This document shows, piece after piece, positions 44,249-52,753 of a stretch of DNA of 64,000 nt. The translations under genes were made by a program, and so were the position numbers. Each line of letters starts with the position of its first letter. Position 1 is the stretch's first letter. Source of the stretch: Methanobacteriota archaeon (lineage in GTDB: Archaea; Thermoplasmatota; Thermoplasmata; Thermoplasmatales; ARK-15); contig WSBC01000016.1 of NCBI GenBank assembly GCA_009758405.1, positions 248,001-312,000 of the forward strand. The letters run 5' to 3'. A model generated the notes under the pieces. It saw nothing but the letters and a program-made list of their open reading frames with translations. It did no database searches and had not been told where the DNA came from.

Positions 44249-45544
44249 TTAGGGAATTATCCTCCTCCTGTCTCTAGGAAAAAGTGTTACCTCTCTTATA
44301 TTTTTTGAATTTGTTAGTATCATTGTAAATCTTTCCAGTCCAATTGCCCAGCCTGCATGTGGAGGCATGCCATATCTGAATGCATCAAGATAAAATTTAA
44401 AATCTTCTGGGTTTAAACCTTTTTTAATAATATTTTCTTTAAGGGACGAATAAATATGATTTCTTTGAGCACCAGAGGTAATTTCTCTTTCTCCAAACTG
44501 CAAATCAAATGCTCTACCATATCTAGGATCATCCTCACATGGCATAACATAAAAGGCTCTAGCCTCCATAGGCCACCTTGTTATGAAGAAAAAGCCCTTG
44601 TATTTTTCACCTATTAAAGTAAGAGCCTCCGAGGAAAAATCCTCTCCAAATTTCATTTCAATACCTTTTGAATTAACATAATCAAGAAGTTCATCATATT
44701 TTACCCTTGGGAAAGGTCTTTCAGGAAGATTTATCTCTACATTTAAAATTTTTAAATCCCTTACATTATCCTTTTTAATTTTTTCTATTGCATTGTATAT
44801 TACCTTTTCAAGCATGTTCATTGCATCATCATCTGTAGAAAAGCTCATTTCAATATCTATAGAAACAAATTCATTTAGATGCCTGTTCGTATTGTGTTCC
44901 TCAGCCCTAAATGCAGGTGCAATTTCAAAAACCCTTTCAAATCCAGCTGCCATCATAATCTGTTTATATAGTTGAGGACTCTGAACTAAGTATGCATCAT
45001 TTTCAAAATATTTTACCTTAAAAAGATTTGTTCCTCCTTCTGTTGCAGTGGCAATAATTTTAGGTGTATGTATCTCAATGAATCCTTCATTCTCTAGTGT
45101 TTCCCTTATACCCTTAGAAATTGAAGACTCTATTCTAAAAAGTGAAAAAACCTCAGGCTTTCTAAGGTCTATGAACCTATTATTAAGTCTTGTTTCAATA
45201 TCAACGGATACCTTATCTATAATCCCCATTGGGAGAGGTGTTTCTGCCTCGTTAAGTACATCAATTTTTGTTGGAATTATTTCTAAGCCAAGTTTACTTT
45301 GAGTTTTTTTATTTATTTTTCCATTTACACATATTACACTTTCTCTATTCAGGCCATTTATTTTTTTATAATAGTCCTCCCCCATTTCTTTCTTAATTAA
45401 AGTTACCTGTGCGATTCCCTCTCTATCCCTTAATATTAGGAATGATATGTTTCCAAGATTTCTAATATCCTGTACCCATCCACATATTGTTACATTGAAA
45501 CCATCAGGTAGTTCATTAAGCTGATTTGTAAAGTGTGTCCTCAT
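44249..45544 (-). CDS. aspS: Aspartyl-tRNA synthetase (archaeal type)
   Basis: Class IIb synthetase charging tRNA-Asp, and possibly tRNA-Asn (431 residues from the chosen start). OB-fold anticodon domain (TICGWVQDIRNLGNISFLILRD), motif 2 FEIAPAFRAEEHNTNRHLNEF and motif 3 GWAIGLERFTMIL are all present. No bacterial insertion domain. The position that in archaeal AspRS helps decide Asp/Asn discrimination (W or H after GWV) is Gln here. The ATG at 45544 lies about 26 nt after ttattaaatatg, so it is preferred over the listed 45565. Confidence 0.95.
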   Translation of the reverse strand: MRTHFTNQLNELPDGFNVTICGWVQDIRNLGNISFLILRDREGIAQVTLIKKEMGEDYYKKINGLNRESVICVNGKINKKTQSKLGLEIIPTKIDVLNEAETPLPMGIIDKVSVDIETRLNNRFIDLRKPEVFSLFRIESSISKGIRETLENEGFIEIHTPKIIATATEGGTNLFKVKYFENDAYLVQSPQLYKQIMMAAGFERVFEIAPAFRAEEHNTNRHLNEFVSIDIEMSFSTDDDAMNMLEKVIYNAIEKIKKDNVRDLKILNVEINLPERPFPRVKYDELLDYVNSKGIEMKFGEDFSSEALTLIGEKYKGFFFITRWPMEARAFYVMPCEDDPRYGRAFDLQFGEREITSGAQRNHIYSSLKENIIKKGLNPEDFKFYLDAFRYGMPPHAGWAIGLERFTMILTNSKNIREVTLFPRDRRRIIP

Positions 45545-45710
45545 CGAAATGTTTATAGTTAACATATTTAATAATTTTTTTATTTTGAAACAATGGAAAT
45601 TTTAATAAAATATAGTTTCAATAAGATGTTTTGATAAAATATAAAGAGCTGATAAAAAATTTTATTATTAATAGATTAATTTTTTTAATGATTATGTATT
45701 ACTATAAATT

Positions 45711-46208
45711 ATGAGGGCAATTTTTCCTGGGAGATTTCAGCCATTTCACAATGGACATCTTTATGCAATTAAAAAAATATCTGAAGAAAGTGATCTTTTG
45801 ATTATTGTTGTTGAAAATGCAGGTGAATCTTTTACATTAGAAAATCCATTTACAGCGGGTGAAAGAATTGAAATGATTCTTGGAAGCTTAAAAATGAAGG
45901 AAAATATTCTTATTGTCCCTATTGAAAATATTAAGAATAATGCAGAATGGGTAAACTATCTTAAGATTATGTTGCCCAGGTTTGATATATGCTATTCAAA
46001 TAACCCTCTTGTAAGGATCCTAATGGAAAATGCAGGTGTAAAAGTGAAAGGCATAGAATTCCTTGAAAGAGATAAATACAGCGGTACAGAGATAAGAAAA
46101 AGAATAGCAAAGGGTATAGAGTGGAAAAATTTAGTGCCTGAATTTGTTTATGAATACATTATTAATAAGGGTTTAGATAAAAGAATTATTTCACTTTATG
46201 GTGATTAA
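45711..46208 (+). CDS. nadM: Nicotinamide-nucleotide adenylyltransferase, archaeal
   Basis: NMN + ATP to NAD+ (165 residues). The nucleotidyltransferase motif GRFQPFHNGHLYAIKK has the HxGH signature (HNGH). NPFTAGERIEMI and the second motif YSGTEIRKRI are typical of archaeal NadM. Its last codons contain the ggtgat ribosome binding site of the next gene. Confidence 0.95.
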   Translation: MRAIFPGRFQPFHNGHLYAIKKISEESDLLIIVVENAGESFTLENPFTAGERIEMILGSLKMKENILIVPIENIKNNAEWVNYLKIMLPRFDICYSNNPLVRILMENAGVKVKGIEFLERDKYSGTEIRKRIAKGIEWKNLVPEFVYEYIINKGLDKRIISLYGD

Positions 46209-46209
46209 A

Positions 46210-46986
46210 ATGATATTTTCTTTTATTGGTAAGGGTGGAGTTGGAAAAACAACAATATCTTCAGCATTTGCAATTGAAATGGCATCTAGGGGAAAGGTGG
46301 CTTTATTATCCATGGACGAAATTCCAATGACTCACGAAATATTCAAGGAAAAGGAGAAAAATATAGACATATATGAATATAAAGAAATTGATGCTCAAAG
46401 GGAATGGAAAGAAAAATATGGTGAAGAGGTATATTCATTAATATCATCTTTTTTTGATCTTGACAGGAGCATCATAGAACATATAGCCAAGGCTCCTGGA
46501 ATATCAGATGAATTTATGTTGGCCAAACTCCTTGAATTAAAGGATAATTACGATTTTATTGTGTGGGATACAGCTGCATCTTCTTCAACGATGCATCTTT
46601 TATTGCTTGAAAAGGATTTTTATGAACATATTAACAGCGATATAAAATTTTATTTTGAAATAAAGGATACATTGTCCAAAATAATGAGAAGAAATGTAAA
46701 TCCTCTAGAAATTCTTAATAAATGGAAAAAACTTGCGCAAGATGTTTGGGATTTACTATCAAAGGAAACATTTTTTTTCATAGTAAAAACAGACGATGAT
46801 CTCTCATATATTCAAGGCGATATTATAGAAAAGGAATTAAATTCAATGGGTCTTAAAATATATAAACATATACTAAACAGATGGAAAGGTAAGTATGATG
46901 CGCCAATTAAAATTCCTGAGTTAACTGGTAATCCAAGGGAGATAGTTGAAATGGTAAGACCATTTCTAAGGGAGGTGCATATTTGA
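46210..46986 (+). CDS. ArsA/MinD-type deviant Walker ATPase
   Basis: SIMIBI-class ATPase (258 residues from the ATG at 46210). The deviant Walker A is GKGGVGKTTISSAFA, and the switch region FIVWDTAASSSTMHLLLL resembles the D-T-A-P-T of ArsA/Get3. It is about the size of CooC/MinD-like proteins and lacks the second ArsA half. A role in membrane-protein targeting or metal-cofactor insertion is possible but unproven. A ggtgat box inside nadM precedes the chosen start. The listed ATG at 46198 adds four residues. Confidence 0.78.
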   Translation: MIFSFIGKGGVGKTTISSAFAIEMASRGKVALLSMDEIPMTHEIFKEKEKNIDIYEYKEIDAQREWKEKYGEEVYSLISSFFDLDRSIIEHIAKAPGISDEFMLAKLLELKDNYDFIVWDTAASSSTMHLLLLEKDFYEHINSDIKFYFEIKDTLSKIMRRNVNPLEILNKWKKLAQDVWDLLSKETFFFIVKTDDDLSYIQGDIIEKELNSMGLKIYKHILNRWKGKYDAPIKIPELTGNPREIVEMVRPFLREVHI

Positions 46987-47062
46987 AAAACCTATTTCTA
47001 AAATTTAATTTATAGAATATAAAGAAAGTCATTGAAATAATAAAAGACGAATTAATAGAAAA

Positions 47063-47240
47063 GGTACATTAATTAAAATAAAGTTTTGTGATTTAATTAG
47101 CTCGATTAATAAGATCAATTCTAGGAAGAATTTAATTATGAAATTTTTGTCATGCAACATTCACAAAATAAATAAAAAATATAATAAATCATTTTTTAAA
47201 AAGGATTTTTACTAGGCTTAGAGAGATAAAAATTTAAGTA
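47063..47240 (+). repeat. Dispersed intergenic repeat, copy R2
   Basis: The closest relative of R1: gtacattaattaaaataaa, aataagatcaattc, atgaaatttttgt, ttttttaaaaaggattttt and actaggctta occur in the same order and spacing. It ends in the TATA-like ataaaaatttaag, about 28 nt before the ATG at 47261. It fills most of the 274-nt gap after the ArsA-like gene. Confidence 0.7.
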
Positions 47241-47260
47241 ACAATTGCATAAATGATAAT

Positions 47261-47476
47261 ATGCAGGACCTATCAAAAATGGATAAAGAGATCGCATTTA
47301 AAATAAAGTTACAAATTGCACTTATATGGAATGCACAAAGGTTAATTGATGTGTATCCAGAAAAGAAGTCCAAGTTTAATGAATACATAGAAGAAAGGAA
47401 AAATATTATTAGGGATATACTGAAAACTAATCATGACGAGATATGGGAAGATGGAAAAAAATTATTTGATCTCTGA
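47261..47476 (+). CDS. Hypothetical 71-residue helical protein
   Basis: A small, mostly alpha-helical charged protein (MQDLSKMDKEIAFKIKLQIA, then a second helix rich in Lys/Glu). It has no Shine-Dalgarno. The ATG lies about 28 nt after the TATA-like end of repeat R2, which fits a leaderless mRNA. I do not recognise a family. It lies between an ArsA-like ATPase and a DNase IV-like gene, neither of which tells its job. Confidence 0.55.
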   Translation: MQDLSKMDKEIAFKIKLQIALIWNAQRLIDVYPEKKSKFNEYIEERKNIIRDILKTNHDEIWEDGKKLFDL

Positions 47477-47521
47477 AAAAGTTAATTATGTTGAGTTTAA
47501 TTAAATTATAAAGGTGTGAAT

Positions 47522-48538
47522 ATGTACAGGTTTGGGATCTCAGGAATACCTTTATCCTCAAAGGGTAGAATGCTCAAGGATGCAATAGAGGATACTTATG
47601 AGATGGGATTAAATGCGCTCGAAATACCATTCTTTAAGGTTAACATAGTGGAAATGGAGGCAACGGATGAAGTAGGATTGTTGCCTAGGGAAATTCTTCC
47701 CAGCAATAGGGATGAGAGTAAAATAATTGTAGATGTATTTAGGCCAGATGAAAATGGTGATTACAGGCCAATAGGAATAAAAAGCAAAATAGAGGAAAAT
47801 GATATTCTCAGGGTTTTACAATGGAACCTTGCTAGATCATATGAGGAGCTGAGAGATCTCGGTAAAATGTCAAAGGAGCTGGACCTTGAGCTTACCGTGC
47901 ATACACCAAATTATATAGATTTATCATCCAATGACGAATTTACAGAGAAATGTCTCAATTATATTTATTGGTCATCAATCATTGCCAATGAATTAGATGC
48001 AAAGGGTATAGTTTTCAACTTAGGCATATACAATCCCAAGGATTCCAAAAATGATATGAAAAAAATTATTGATAACATAAAAGGTGCAATGGAAAAGGTT
48101 CAGAAGGAAAATCTGAATGTTAATTTCTATATTGAAACCTCAGGAAAAAGGCAGGTAGCAGGATCATTAGATGAGGTGATTCAGGTTTCATCAAAAATAA
48201 AGAATGTATTTCCAGTTATCAACTTTCCAAAAATAGTTGCAAGATCGGGAAAGCCTTTAACATCCCCTAAAGATTTTGAGGATTTGATTGAAAAGGTAAA
48301 AAAATTTTATCCAAAGGATATATATATGCAGTATGCAGGTCTAGAATACTCACCTGAAAATGTTATGCGTTTAGCTCCAATCAAAAAGGGAGAAATTAAA
48401 TTTGAAAATCTTGCAGAGGTACTTTTAGAAAAGGATTATGAAACTACAATAATTTCTGTTTCCCCTCTTCTTGAACACGATGCACAATACATGCGTGTAA
48501 TTTTGGAAAGGATAATTGAAAAAAAGATAGGAAAGTGA
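47522..48538 (+). CDS. Endonuclease IV-like TIM-barrel protein (AP endonuclease 2 family)
   Basis: A 338-residue TIM barrel of the Nfo/xylose-isomerase-like superfamily, starting YRFGISGIPLSSKGRMLKDAIE. Metal-site segments expected for Nfo are partly visible: LTVHTPNYIDLSS, GIVFNLGIYNP, YIETSGKRQVAGSLDEV. The usual His in the N-L-G-x-H segment is not obvious, so nuclease activity is uncertain. The ATG at 47522 with a ggtgtga box is preferred over the GTG at 47516. Confidence 0.75.
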   Translation: MYRFGISGIPLSSKGRMLKDAIEDTYEMGLNALEIPFFKVNIVEMEATDEVGLLPREILPSNRDESKIIVDVFRPDENGDYRPIGIKSKIEENDILRVLQWNLARSYEELRDLGKMSKELDLELTVHTPNYIDLSSNDEFTEKCLNYIYWSSIIANELDAKGIVFNLGIYNPKDSKNDMKKIIDNIKGAMEKVQKENLNVNFYIETSGKRQVAGSLDEVIQVSSKIKNVFPVINFPKIVARSGKPLTSPKDFEDLIEKVKKFYPKDIYMQYAGLEYSPENVMRLAPIKKGEIKFENLAEVLLEKDYETTIISVSPLLEHDAQYMRVILERIIEKKIGK

Positions 48539-48544
48539 ATTAAA

Positions 48545-49081
48545 ATGATATATAAAGAGGCATACAAATTTATATTAAGCCAGGCCGGTGATATTTTAAA
48601 TAATGTAGACGAATCTTCCGTAAAAAGATCTATTGAAATTATTTTAAATTCAAAGAAAACATTTGTTTATGGTGCTGGAAGAAGTGGTATAATAGGAAAA
48701 AGCTTTGCCATGAGACTTGTACAGTTAGGTTTAACAGCATATTTTATTGGCGAAACAATTACACCAATAGTAACGGATCAAGATTCAGTTTTTTTAATAT
48801 CAAATACTGGTACAACAAAATCTACTTTATTGGTTGCTGAAATATCCAAGAACGTTGGTGCTAAAATTATAGTTTTAACATCAAATGAGAATTCACCACT
48901 GGTAAAATATTCAGATGAAAAAATATTATTAAGGGGTATATCACACAATTCACTTGCCCCGCTGGGAACAATTTTTGAGGACTCTTCCTTGATATTGCTT
49001 GATTCAATCATTGCCCAGATGATACAAATTCTAAATCAAAGTGAGGAGGATCTCAGGAAAAGGCATGCAATATGGGTGTGA
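48545..49081 (+). CDS. SIS-domain 6-phospho-3-hexuloisomerase-like protein
   Basis: A 178-residue single SIS domain matching archaeal PHI of the ribulose monophosphate pathway, which interconverts hexulose-6-phosphate and fructose-6-phosphate. Conserved: FVYGAGRSGIIGKSFAMRL, SNTGTTKSTLLVAEI, PLGTIFEDSSLILLDSI and the C-terminal LRKRHAIWV. In archaea this pathway run backwards supplies pentose phosphates. No hexulose-6-phosphate synthase gene is in the window. It lies 6 nt after the TIM-barrel gene. Confidence 0.87.
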   Translation: MIYKEAYKFILSQAGDILNNVDESSVKRSIEIILNSKKTFVYGAGRSGIIGKSFAMRLVQLGLTAYFIGETITPIVTDQDSVFLISNTGTTKSTLLVAEISKNVGAKIIVLTSNENSPLVKYSDEKILLRGISHNSLAPLGTIFEDSSLILLDSIIAQMIQILNQSEEDLRKRHAIWV

Positions 49082-49085
49082 TATA

Positions 49086-49715
49086 ATGAAGGTAAATGAG
49101 ATATTTTATTCAATACAGGGTGAAGGTACATTAATCGGGATTCCTATGGTATTTGTAAGGTTTACTGGTTGTAATCTTAGGTGCGCTTGGTGCGATACAA
49201 AATATGCATGGGAAGAGGGTAAAGAGATGTCAATGGAGGAAATAATAGGCGAGATCAGGAAATATAAATCAAATTGGGTATGTCTTACAGGAGGTGAACC
49301 TCTTCTTCAAAAGGACATATACAAACTTATCGACCGTCTAATAAATCTTGGTTACAGGGTATTGCTTGAAACAAACGGATCATTAAGTCTGGAGGATCTA
49401 CCATGTGAAGAACAATTGATTGTAGACATGGACATAAAAACACCATCATCTGGCATGAGTAATTTCATGAATTTAGAAAATCTAGAGCTTCTTGGACCTA
49501 AGGATACAATTAAGTTCGTAATTGCGGATGAAAATGATTATAATTTTATGAAGGAGTTTATTAAAAATCATGAAATAAAAGGGGAGGTGATTGCACAGCC
49601 TGAAGGTAATAAAAACCTCAAATGGCTAACAGAAAAGGTTTTGGAAGATGGACTAAATATAAGGGTTCTTCCACAGTTACATAAAATAATATGGGGTGAT
49701 AGACGTGGAGTTTAA
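49086..49715 (+). CDS. queE: 7-carboxy-7-deazaguanine synthase
   Basis: Radical SAM enzyme (209 residues), which contracts 6-carboxytetrahydropterin to 7-carboxy-7-deazaguanine on the archaeosine pathway. N-terminal VNEIFYSIQGEGTLIGIP, the cluster motif CNLRCAWC and the SAM motif LTGGEPLLQ are all present. The listed start at 49041 lies inside the upstream SIS gene. The ATG at 49086 gives the family N-terminus. QueD and QueC are encoded together 10 kb downstream. Confidence 0.94.
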   Translation: MKVNEIFYSIQGEGTLIGIPMVFVRFTGCNLRCAWCDTKYAWEEGKEMSMEEIIGEIRKYKSNWVCLTGGEPLLQKDIYKLIDRLINLGYRVLLETNGSLSLEDLPCEEQLIVDMDIKTPSSGMSNFMNLENLELLGPKDTIKFVIADENDYNFMKEFIKNHEIKGEVIAQPEGNKNLKWLTEKVLEDGLNIRVLPQLHKIIWGDRRGV

Positions 49716-50313
49716 ATATACAAATGAAGATGGAATTTTTGCCGTAAAACTGGCAAGAAGGGCAGTAAAGGATTATTTTAAAGGGAGGAAAACTGAGTTA
49801 ATGGAAATACCTGAAAATTTTTTAAAGAATGCAGGTGTTTTTACAACCATTAACAGTTATCCAGAAAAGGAGTTGAGGGGATGTATAGGTTTTCCAGAAC
49901 CAATAATGCCTCTCTATGAAGCTATAATAAAAAGTGCAATATATGCTGCCACAGAGGATCCAAGGTTTCCTCCAGTTGTAGAGGGTGAACTTGAAAATAT
50001 TATATTTGAAGTATCCCTATTGACAGTTCCAGAAAGGATTGTTATAGATGATCCTAACAAGTATCCTGAAAAGGTAGAGATAGGCAGGGATGGTTTAATA
50101 ATAAGATATATGGGTTTCTCAGGATTACTTTTACCTCAGGTTGCAGTTGAATATTCTATTAGTAGCACTGAATTTCTTGACCATACGTGTTTAAAGGCGG
50201 GGTTGTCAGCAGGTTGCTGGAAAAGAAGGGGTGTGGAGGTTTATAAATTTCAGGCGGAGATATTCACAGAGCTAGAACCAGAAGGGAAGATAGAAAGAAT
50301 TAAACTAAGGTGA
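49705..50313 (+). CDS. AMMECR1-domain protein
   Basis: A 202-residue AMMECR1 family protein. The invariant motif LRGCIGFPEP is present, as are YAATEDPRFPPV and LLLPQVAVEY. Found in most archaea and in eukaryotes, with no proven biochemical function. It overlaps queE by 11 nt. The GTG at 49705 with ggggtgat 4 nt upstream is preferred over the GTG at 49696. pyrC follows by 7 nt, suggesting queE-AMMECR1-pyrC is one transcript. Confidence 0.92.
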   Translation: MEFKYTNEDGIFAVKLARRAVKDYFKGRKTELMEIPENFLKNAGVFTTINSYPEKELRGCIGFPEPIMPLYEAIIKSAIYAATEDPRFPPVVEGELENIIFEVSLLTVPERIVIDDPNKYPEKVEIGRDGLIIRYMGFSGLLLPQVAVEYSISSTEFLDHTCLKAGLSAGCWKRRGVEVYKFQAEIFTELEPEGKIERIKLR

Positions 50314-50320
50314 TTTATTA

Positions 50321-51565
50321 ATGGACGTAATTGAGGGTAAGTTTTTTATAGACGGTGAAATAAAAACAGCATCCATTGGTATTGAAAATGGTAAGATTGT
50401 TAAAATAGCAAAAAACCTCACAGGAGAAAAGTTTTATAGCATAGAAGAAGGGACAATTTTTCCATCAATGATTGATATTCATGTTCACATGAGGGATCCG
50501 GGTTTCACATGGAAAGAAGATTTTGAATCTGGAACATTGAGCGCTCTCCACGGGGGTGTTACATTCATCCTTGATATGCCAAATACAAAACCGCCTGTAG
50601 ATAGCATAGAAAATTTTAGAACCAAGTTAAAAATTGCATCAAAAAAGAGTTATATAGACTACGGAATAGCATATCTTCTTCAAAAAAAAGAGGAAAAATA
50701 TGTTCAGAATGAGGTCACTTCTTTCAAGATATATATGAGTGAAACAACAAATATAAAACCTGTTAATTATCTTCTCATTCCAGAGATTGTAAGTGATATT
50801 GAAAAAAATATAACTGTACATGCTGAATTACAGGATTGTATAGACAATAATAAGAGGGAATCAAAGGATCTCATTATGCACGATATGTCAAGACCTGAAA
50901 GTTGTGAGGTCAGTGCTGTTAGGTACCTGGGGGATATAAGGGGCCCAAAATTTCACATTGCACATGTAAGTTCGCCAGATACTGTTGATCTTTCAAAAAT
51001 ATTTGGTTTTACCACTGAGGTAACACCACATCATTTATTCCTTAACAGGGAGATGGATCTAGGAGCCTTTGGAAAGGTGAATCCTCCATTAAGATCAAGC
51101 TTTATTTCCGAAAGGTTGAGGTATTTACTTTCCAATGGCAATATAGATGTAGTTTCAAGCGATCATTCTCCGCATACACTCGAAGAAAAATCAGACTTTG
51201 CATCGGCCCCGTCCGGATTGCCTGGCGTTGAAACTTCCCTTCCCCTATTATTTCAAGCCTACAGGGATTCAATATTCTCCCTTGATACAATTGTAAAGGT
51301 ATCCATGGAAAATCCTGGAAAAATTTTGAAAATTCCTAAGGGGAAGATAGCTCCTGGCTATGATGCTGACCTGATTGTAGTTAAGTTATCCGATTCTAGA
51401 AGAATAAGATCTAAGGATCTCCATTATAAATGTGGTTGGACACCCTTTGAAAATCTATGGGGAATATTCCCAAGGAAGGTATTCATAAGAGGAGAACTTG
51501 CACTGGATAACTTTGAGGAAACAATAGAACCAGGTTTTGGACTATATTACTCAGGCAATCGTTAA
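50321..51565 (+). CDS. pyrC: Dihydroorotase
   Basis: Amidohydrolase of pyrimidine biosynthesis, carbamoyl-aspartate to dihydroorotate (414 residues, class I). Metal-site motifs: DIHVHMRDPGF, the carboxylated Lys in FKIYMSE, His in TVHAELQ and FHIAHVSS, and Asp in VVSSDHSPHT. The C-terminal beta domain with APGYDADLIVV and KVFIRGEL is typical. The gene ends 32 nt before tRNA-Gly. Confidence 0.95.
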   Translation: MDVIEGKFFIDGEIKTASIGIENGKIVKIAKNLTGEKFYSIEEGTIFPSMIDIHVHMRDPGFTWKEDFESGTLSALHGGVTFILDMPNTKPPVDSIENFRTKLKIASKKSYIDYGIAYLLQKKEEKYVQNEVTSFKIYMSETTNIKPVNYLLIPEIVSDIEKNITVHAELQDCIDNNKRESKDLIMHDMSRPESCEVSAVRYLGDIRGPKFHIAHVSSPDTVDLSKIFGFTTEVTPHHLFLNREMDLGAFGKVNPPLRSSFISERLRYLLSNGNIDVVSSDHSPHTLEEKSDFASAPSGLPGVETSLPLLFQAYRDSIFSLDTIVKVSMENPGKILKIPKGKIAPGYDADLIVVKLSDSRRIRSKDLHYKCGWTPFENLWGIFPRKVFIRGELALDNFEETIEPGFGLYYSGNR

Positions 51566-51597
51566 TTTTATCTATTCATTGAATTTCATGTATATGG

Positions 51598-51670
51598 GCA
51601 GGCGTGGTGTAGCATGGTAGCACTAGAGCCTTCCAAGCTCTCGACCCGGGTTCAAATCCCGGCGCCTGCA
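51598..51670 (+). tRNA. tRNA-Gly (TCC)
   Basis: Acceptor GCAGGCG pairs with CGCCTGC, discriminator A. Anticodon stem AGAGC/GCTCT, loop CTTCCAA, anticodon TCC. T arm CCGGG-TTCAAAT-CCCGG. 73 nt, no intron and no encoded CCA. Confidence 0.97.
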
Positions 51671-51700
51671 TATTTTAAAAAATAAAAAAATTTAAGAAAA

Positions 51701-52063
51701 TTAGGGGAAGGTCATTGTAATTAAAAGTAGGGCTATGGAAAGAACGATCAATGATACCCTGAGGGATACATGGAGATTATTGTTCATAATTGATGTTCCT
51801 AATGTGAAAAAGAATAAAAATATGCCTCCAAGGGAATAAAGTATCCTGCCTATCTGATAATAAAGTGAACCCCCTGCCAGACCAAATATTATTCCAATCC
51901 ATAGTATAAGAAGGAAGATCAAGGAGAAGAAAAGAACTGTCTCTAGGTTGAAAAGAATATCCATTATTCCTCTTCTCTGGTATCCATAGAATTGTTCTTG
52001 AGGTACAGCCTTTGGTTGTTCGGTTTGTTGTTCCATCTTGCTGGTGTCTTGTACCTTAGGCAT
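51701..52063 (-). CDS. Small membrane protein, about 3 TM helices
   Basis: A 120-residue protein with a polar N-terminus of about 35 residues (Gln/Pro-rich, EQQTEQPKAVPQEQFYGYQRRG) and three hydrophobic helices: VLFFSLIFLLILWIGIIFGL, ILYSLGGIFLFFFTLG and VSLIVLSIALLLITM. Family not recognised. It is divergent from the winged-helix gene at 52172, about 100 nt away, so the two may share regulation. Its start precedes an AT-rich region. Confidence 0.65.
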   Translation of the reverse strand: MPKVQDTSKMEQQTEQPKAVPQEQFYGYQRRGIMDILFNLETVLFFSLIFLLILWIGIIFGLAGGSLYYQIGRILYSLGGIFLFFFTLGTSIMNNNLHVSLRVSLIVLSIALLLITMTFP

Positions 52064-52171
52064 TTTTAATCACGTTATTGTATTAATAAATAGCATTAAT
52101 AAACTTTTTTATTGACCAAAACAAAAATTTATTACTAAAGTAAACAATATCATATCATATTGGGTGTCAGG

Positions 52172-52753
52172 ATGAATCAAAAGGAGATATACAAAAACCT
52201 CAAGGAAAGGATAATCGAGATACTTAACCAGGATGAAAAGAGCATATCATCCATTTCAAAACAACTTGAATTGGAGGGTACAAAAATACATAGACTAACT
52301 CTGACAGGTTATCTTATGGCCTTAAGAGATTTGAATATACTTAAGGAGAAGGAGATACAGCCATCAAAAATTTATAGTGTAAATTCTGTTGAAGAAAAGA
52401 ATATATATGAAATAATTGGTGAATATGTTTCAGAAAAACAGGAATCTGGGGATATGTGTGTTTATATACTCTACCAACTTTTTAAAAGGCCTATATTGAA
52501 ATGGGAGATAGATAAGTGTGGGGCAGAAAAACCAGAATATGCTGAGAAGGTATATGGCGATGAAAGAAAGATGGCAATGGACATACTTGAATCTATGGGA
52601 ATATCCATTAGTAAAAATATGCCTGCATATTTACCCAAAAAGGATTATAGTGATGATTTTAAAGAAATTCTTGTTCAGATGGTAATCAATGGATATAATC
52701 TTCAAAGATATGTTTCAAACAAGAAAACACAAATGAAAATTGATTCTATTTAA
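52172..52753 (+). CDS. Winged-helix-like DNA-binding protein
   Basis: A 193-residue protein with an N-terminal HTH-like region: [20 protein letters not shown] then [20 protein letters not shown], the pattern of a winged-helix repressor. A C-terminal domain of about 100 residues follows. The listed start is a TTG at 52160. The ATG at 52172 follows a ggtgtcagg stretch. A TATA-like aaaatttattac lies about 40 nt upstream. The ligand or target is unknown. The divergent membrane-protein gene next to it is the obvious candidate. The 3' end overlaps the convergent aIF2-gamma gene by 8 nt. Confidence 0.65.
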   Translation: MNQKEIYKNLKERIIEILNQDEKSISSISKQLELEGTKIHRLTLTGYLMALRDLNILKEKEIQPSKIYSVNSVEEKNIYEIIGEYVSEKQESGDMCVYILYQLFKRPILKWEIDKCGAEKPEYAEKVYGDERKMAMDILESMGISISKNMPAYLPKKDYSDDFKEILVQMVINGYNLQRYVSNKKTQMKIDSI

